Source of the DNA: Dyella_B sp966430775
GTDB lineage: Bacteria > Pseudomonadota > Gammaproteobacteria > Xanthomonadales > Rhodanobacteraceae
Length of the DNA stretch: 51,991 nucleotides
Direction of reading: 5' to 3'
Assembly: GCA_966430775.1 (NCBI GenBank)
Contig: CBJMMB010000007.1
Location: 1-51,991, forward strand
Position numbers and translations under genes: made by a program. Each line of letters starts with the position of its first letter. Position 1 is the stretch's first letter. Shown piece by piece: positions 49,116 through 51,991 of the stretch. The notes beneath the pieces were generated by a model. That model saw only the letters and a program-made list of their open reading frames with translations, had not been told where the DNA came from and did not search any database.

Positions 49116-49766
49116 ATGACCGCTAAAGTCAATATAGTGACCGGCGATACGTCACCGGACGACCCCGCACAAGCCGTCCACGCGGCGATGGCGGCGCGCA
49201 TCGCATCGCTGCGCAAGGCGCGCGAGCTGTCCTTCGACCAGTTCGCTGCACGCTGCGGCGTGAGCAAGGGCATGCTGGTGCAGATCGAACAGGGCAAGGC
49301 CAACCCGAGCATCGGCACGCTATGCCGGATTGCATCCGGGCTCGGCGTATCCGTGGCCGAGTTGCTCGAAGTCGCTGAGTCAGGACATCGGCCGGTACGC
49401 GTTGTTTCCGCTGATGAAGTAACGACCTTGTGGACCGGCCCGCACGGCGGCACCGCGCGCTTGCTGATCGGCTCGGAAGGCCCGGACATGCTGGAACACT
49501 GGATGTGGGAATTGCGCCCTGGCGAGCGCTTCGACGCGCAAGCGCATCCGCGTGGTACGCAGGAACTGTTTCACGTATTGGAAGGGGAACTGGTGCTGGA
49601 ATTGAACGGCACCGGTTACAAGATTGGGGCGGGAAGCTCCGCGCATGCGCGTACCGATTGCGAGCATGCGTATGTGTGCGGCGGGAAGAAGAAGGTGCGT
49701 TTTACGATGGTTGTGTTGGAGCCTGGGCGTGATCGTCGTTTCGTGGCGAAGAAGGCTCGGAAATGA
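49116..49766 (+). CDS. XRE-family regulator with C-terminal cupin
   Basis: A 216-residue regulator. The helix-turn-helix (about 25-85) is RIASLRKARELSFDQFAARC, then GVSKGMLVQIEQGKANPSIG TLCRIASGLGVSVAELL. A cupin ligand domain follows at about 125-205 (PGERFDAQAHPRGTQELFHV, then LEGELVLELNGTGYKIGAGS S and DCEHAYVC). This is the usual architecture of small-molecule-responsive repressors or activators. The divergent B3/B4 gene 49 bases away is the likely target; this pairing recurs in proteobacteria. The ATG at 49116 gives the conserved form; no strong ribosome binding site is seen. Confidence 0.92.
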   Translation: MTAKVNIVTGDTSPDDPAQAVHAAMAARIASLRKARELSFDQFAARCGVSKGMLVQIEQGKANPSIGTLCRIASGLGVSVAELLEVAESGHRPVRVVSADEVTTLWTGPHGGTARLLIGSEGPDMLEHWMWELRPGERFDAQAHPRGTQELFHVLEGELVLELNGTGYKIGAGSSAHARTDCEHAYVCGGKKKVRFTMVVLEPGRDRRFVAKKARK

Positions 49767-49816
49767 ATTGTTGGTGCGAGTGTCTTTGCCGTTGAACTCA
49801 GTGTGCCGAAATGCAT

Positions 49817-49942
49817 CTCCCTCCCCTACGTGTAGTAGGGGAGGGCCGGGGTGGGGTGAAGCAATCTCGCGATGTATTTCAACAGTGACGCAAGCTCGGA
49901 CAACCCCACCCCAACCCTCCCCTACTTCGCAGGGGAGGGAGC
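49817..49942. repeat. Dispersed inverted repeat family C, copy C1
   Basis: About 126 bp: CTCCCTCCCCTAC...GTAGGGGAGGG and CCTCCCCTACTTCGCAGGGG hairpins at the ends, GGGGTGGGGTGAAGCAATCT and ACAACCCCACCCCAACC inside. A second copy is at 51789 and a lone hairpin at 30128. It lies between the convergent XRE and thiE genes. Confidence 0.88.
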
Positions 49943-50048
49943 CATCTATTCGCACAGTTGGGGTTCGAGTAGGAAGCGGCTTTTTTGCGCGTCGCAGTGA
50001 TGCGAAAAACGCCAATCATTTACCGCAATAAAAAAATCCACACCCCCC

Positions 50049-50080
50049 AAATAAAACGAGCCGCCAGTGACGGCGGCTCG
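50049..50080 (-). terminator. Leftward intrinsic terminator downstream of thiE
   Basis: A 9-bp stem CGAGCCGCC / GGCGGCTCG with a 6-base loop. On the minus strand it is followed by the T-rich TTTTATTT (50056-50049). It lies 189 bases beyond the thiE stop codon, so it ends either a long thiE 3' region or a separate RNA. Confidence 0.75.
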
Positions 50081-50103
50081 GTCGGGCATCGGTCATCCAT
50101 GTT

Positions 50104-50180
50104 GAGGAGGGGCCCCTCCTCGGCGCCTGACTTCCCGGCGCGCCATTTATCGCATATTGGCTGGCGATTGTCAGGCGTTT
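50104..50180 (-). ncRNA. Candidate structured RNA downstream of thiE
   Basis: Between thiE and the terminator I see an 18-bp perfect palindrome GAGGAGGGGCCCCTCCTC (50104-50121). Next to it is a nested structure: outer stem CGCCTGAC (50124-50131) with GTCAGGCG (50170-50177), and inner stem CGCCA (50141-50145) with TGGCG (50162-50166). No conserved gene covers it. It may be a small RNA or a 3'-UTR element. The strand is assigned from the terminator. I know no matching family. Confidence 0.35.
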
Positions 50181-50187
50181 TCACGCG

Positions 50188-50232
50188 TTATTCACTTGTA
50201 AATGCACGTTTACGCCGGTTGGGCTTGTCCAT
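50188..50232 (-). CDS. Possible 14-residue basic peptide
   Basis: AAGGAG lies about 12 bases before an ATG at 50232 that opens MDKPNRRKRAFTSE and a TAA. It begins 36 bases after the thiE stop codon and precedes the structured RNA region. Strong basic charge and a Shine-Dalgarno-like motif make it worth noting, but a frame this short is weak evidence. Confidence 0.2.
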   Translation of the reverse strand: MDKPNRRKRAFTSE

Positions 50233-50268
50233 AGAGGCCAATATCTCCTTATTCCTGTGCCGTTCTGC

Positions 50269-50910
50269 TCAGTCCGGTCGGGCAGCCAGGATGCGTTCCC
50301 ACAGTTCTGCCGCGGCCTGCCTGGGATCGGGCGTTCCGCAAATGGCCGACACCACCGCGATGCCGCTTGCACCGCTCGCCCATACATCATTGACGTGCTG
50401 CGCTTTCAGGCCCCCGATGGCGACGGCGGGAACCGGGCAGTTGGCGACGATGCGCGCCAGCCCGGCGAAGCCCAGCGGTTGTTCGTGATCGGGCTTGGTG
50501 GGCGTGGCGAACACCGGGCCTACACCAACGTAATCGACCAGCGCTGGATCGATCGCCCGCGCCGCGCTTTCCGAATTCACCGACACGCCCAGCAACATGC
50601 TGTCGCCGATGCGCGCACGCGCCGCTGCAGCGGGCGTGTCGCGCTGGCCGATGTGCAATGCATCTGCGCCGGCTTCGATGGCGGCGTCGATATCGTCGTT
50701 CATCACCACCAGCGCAGGCGTATCGCGCAGCGCTTCTTTCACGCTGCGCGCCAAGGCAATACGTTCGGCGGTCGAGGCGCGCTTGTGCCGTACCTGCACC
50801 ACGGTGGCGCCCCCTGCAACGGCTTCGCGTGCGGTGTCCACCATCGAATGTCGTTGGCAGAGATCCGGGTCCAGCACCAGATAAAGCGAAAGGTCGAAGG
50901 GCTTTTTCAT
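50269..50910 (-). CDS. thiE: Thiamine-phosphate synthase ThiE
   Basis: A 213-residue TIM-barrel enzyme joining HMP-PP and the thiazole phosphate (HET-P) to give thiamine monophosphate. GATVVQVRHKRASTAERIAL is the vQlR.K pyrophosphate/HMP site, VVMNDDIDAAIEAGADALHI carries the Mg-binding Asp, and VDYVGVGPVFATPTKPDHEQ is the GPi.pT.TK signature. AVAIGGLKAQHVNDVWASGA follows. The ATG at 50910 overlaps the thiM stop codon (ATGA), with AGGT upstream. The ORF extends to 51123, but that part is thiM in another frame. Together with ThiM it forms a salvage pair; thiD and thiC are not in the window. Confidence 0.95.
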   Translation of the reverse strand: MKKPFDLSLYLVLDPDLCQRHSMVDTAREAVAGGATVVQVRHKRASTAERIALARSVKEALRDTPALVVMNDDIDAAIEAGADALHIGQRDTPAAAARARIGDSMLLGVSVNSESAARAIDPALVDYVGVGPVFATPTKPDHEQPLGFAGLARIVANCPVPAVAIGGLKAQHVNDVWASGASGIAVVSAICGTPDPRQAAAELWERILAARPD

Positions 50911-51713
50911 GCGGTGGTTACCTGCGCCTGCGCTTGCAGCGTGTTTCCATCCAGCGTGGCTAGCGCATCGATGAAACGCCAGGCGAACGAACCGGGACCG
51001 GATGCCTGCTGCGCGGCTTGCGATCCGGCGACGGCGAAACAGGCGAGCGCACTCGCGGTGGCGATCAACGGCGCGGTGGGCGCCACGGCCACGAATCCGC
51101 CGACCAGGCAGGTGAGCGCGCAACCCATCGCGGTGACCTTGGGCATCCAGGCCGATCCGCCGGCAACGCGCAGACTGTGCTTTCCATCGGTGACGAAATC
51201 GACTTCACCGGTTACGGCCACCACGGCGCGCATGCGTTGCGCCAGCACCATGGCCGAGGTTTCCGCACGCTCGACGCTGTCTCCGCTATCCACGCCGCGT
51301 CCGGAACTGGCATCGCCGGCCAGCGCCATGATTTCCGACGCGTTGCCACGGATCACCGTTGGCTGCTGCGCGAGCAAGGCTTCCACGGCCTTGCGCCGAA
51401 ACGCGGTGGCGAAATGCGCCACCGGATCGAGCACCCATGGTTTGCCGCTTTCATTGGCCGCCTGCGCCGCGGCATGCATGCCTTCCAGCCAAGGCGAGGA
51501 AAGCGTGCCGATATTGATCGTGACCGCGCCCGCCAGCCGGGCGAATTCGCCGGCTTCCTCGGGTGCATGCACCATCGCGGGCGATGCGCCGGCGGCGAGC
51601 AGCGTGTTGGCGGCGAAGTTCATGGCCACGTAGTTGGTGATGCAGTGGATGAGCGGGGATTCGCGGCGCAGTTGGTTGAGAAGCGCGGCGTAGGGAGTCG
51701 AAGAGGTGGTCAT
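50907..51713 (-). CDS. thiM: Hydroxyethylthiazole kinase ThiM
   Basis: A 268-residue kinase that phosphorylates the salvaged thiazole HET to HET-P for ThiE. Motifs are HCITNYVAMNFAANTLLAAG followed by ASPAMVHAPEEAGEFA, then KPWVLDPVAHFATAFRRKAV (usual LDPVGvGAT.yR; here AHFAT), PTVIRGNASEIMALAGDASS, AVVAVTGEVDFVTDGKHSL, and MPKVTAMGCALTCLVGGFVA with the conserved GCAL Cys. The ATG at 51713 is the family start, but no clear ribosome binding site is visible and no TPP riboswitch can be recognised upstream. Repeat C2 lies 75 bases before it. thiE follows with a 4-base overlap. Confidence 0.94.
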   Translation of the reverse strand: MTTSSTPYAALLNQLRRESPLIHCITNYVAMNFAANTLLAAGASPAMVHAPEEAGEFARLAGAVTINIGTLSSPWLEGMHAAAQAANESGKPWVLDPVAHFATAFRRKAVEALLAQQPTVIRGNASEIMALAGDASSGRGVDSGDSVERAETSAMVLAQRMRAVVAVTGEVDFVTDGKHSLRVAGGSAWMPKVTAMGCALTCLVGGFVAVAPTAPLIATASALACFAVAGSQAAQQASGPGSFAWRFIDALATLDGNTLQAQAQVTTA

Positions 51714-51788
51714 GGCGACGCATTTTATACTTGCGAGCCGCTTTTCTTGCGGTCTGATTGGCCCTCTAATCTCAGCCCGCGGATATTC

Positions 51789-51914
51789 GCTCCCTCCCCT
51801 ACGTGCAGTAGGGAAGGGCTGGGGTGGGGTGAAGCAAGCTCGCGGTGAATGCAAGCATTGCGGCAAGCTCGAACAACCCCACCCCGACCCTCCCCTGCAA
51901 GCAGGGGAGGGAGC
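51789..51914. repeat. Dispersed inverted repeat family C, copy C2
   Basis: About 126 bp with GCTCCCTCCCCTACGTGCAG at the left and the CCCTGCAAGCAGGG-centred GGGGAGGGAGC hairpin at the right. GGGGTGGGGTGAAGCAAGCT and ACAACCCCACCCCGACC lie inside, in the same orientation as C1. It lies upstream of thiM. Confidence 0.88.
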
Positions 51915-51937
51915 TGCACGCTGCATAGAACGCATGC

Positions 51938-51991
51938 GTAGGTTGGGGTGCAAACCCTGAAATATCCCCACGTTTTTCGCCTGATATGTTG
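51938..51991. repeat. Possible partial family D repeat at the window edge
   Basis: GTAGGTTGGGGTGCAAACCC begins like the family D ends (GTAGGTTGGG), but the window ends before a matching right arm appears. Confidence 0.35.

Noticed and set aside
51714..51790. CTGAGA upstream of thiM, suggestive of a TPP riboswitch
   Set aside because: The rest of the TPP consensus (ACCUGAU and GGUAAUGCC-like segments, GGGGUGC stem) is absent, so the hexamer is probably chance.
1..51991. tRNA, rRNA, CRISPR array, phage or insertion-sequence genes
   Set aside because: No such sequence signatures were found on either strand; the dispersed repeats are short, lack transposase genes and have no regular spacing.

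Overview
The window looks like chromosomal DNA of a high-GC gammaproteobacterium, most likely Xanthomonadales (Rhodanobacteraceae such as Dyella, Rhodanobacter or Luteibacter). This is inferred from base composition, a Xanthomonas-like glycogen/trehalose cluster, a large TonB-dependent receptor, many KGG/BON/ferritin-like stress proteins and abundant intergenic inverted repeats. No rRNA, tRNA, CRISPR array, phage gene or transposase was seen.

Layout. (1) 1-4.5 kb: the end of an SRPBCC protein, a secreted DUF2501 protein, an orphan leftward terminator and a TonB-dependent receptor. (2) 4.7-20.6 kb: a stress and signalling island. It holds two BON-domain proteins, three KGG-repeat proteins, four helical-bundle (ferritin-like) families, a UdgX-type uracil-DNA glycosylase, a CBS protein, a PAS hybrid kinase, a sigma-54 response regulator in a possible operon with stress genes, an HWE-type kinase with an AhpD-like N-terminus, a lone receiver, DUF3309 and a YihY/BrkB membrane protein. 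(3) 20.8-34.1 kb, all leftward: glgA-glgB-treZ-malQ-treY-DUF2934-glgX. These make and branch glycogen, debranch it and convert maltodextrin to trehalose. No glgC is present. (4) 34.4-39.8 kb: an MscS-family channel, an alpha/beta hydrolase, a Nei/Fpg glycosylase, a small membrane protein and a PepSY protein. (5) 39.9-46.2 kb: DUF3147, a seven-gene Mrp/Mbh-like cation/proton antiporter operon lacking a full MrpA, and a convergent CPA1 antiporter. (6) 46.3-49.8 kb: a Pcm-erythromycin-esterase fusion apparently split by one in-frame amber codon, then a B3/B4-domain protein divergent from an XRE-cupin regulator. (7) 49.8-52 kb: thiM-thiE and a structured non-coding stretch downstream of thiE.

The genes fit a theme of osmotic, desiccation and ionic stress: trehalose and glycogen, mechanosensitive channel, Na+/H+ antiporters, hydrophilic stress proteins, and DNA and protein repair.

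The most striking signal is a set of four dispersed inverted-repeat families (here A-D), mostly lying between convergent gene ends. One 117-bp copy of family B lies inside malQ, where its 39 codons are read in frame.
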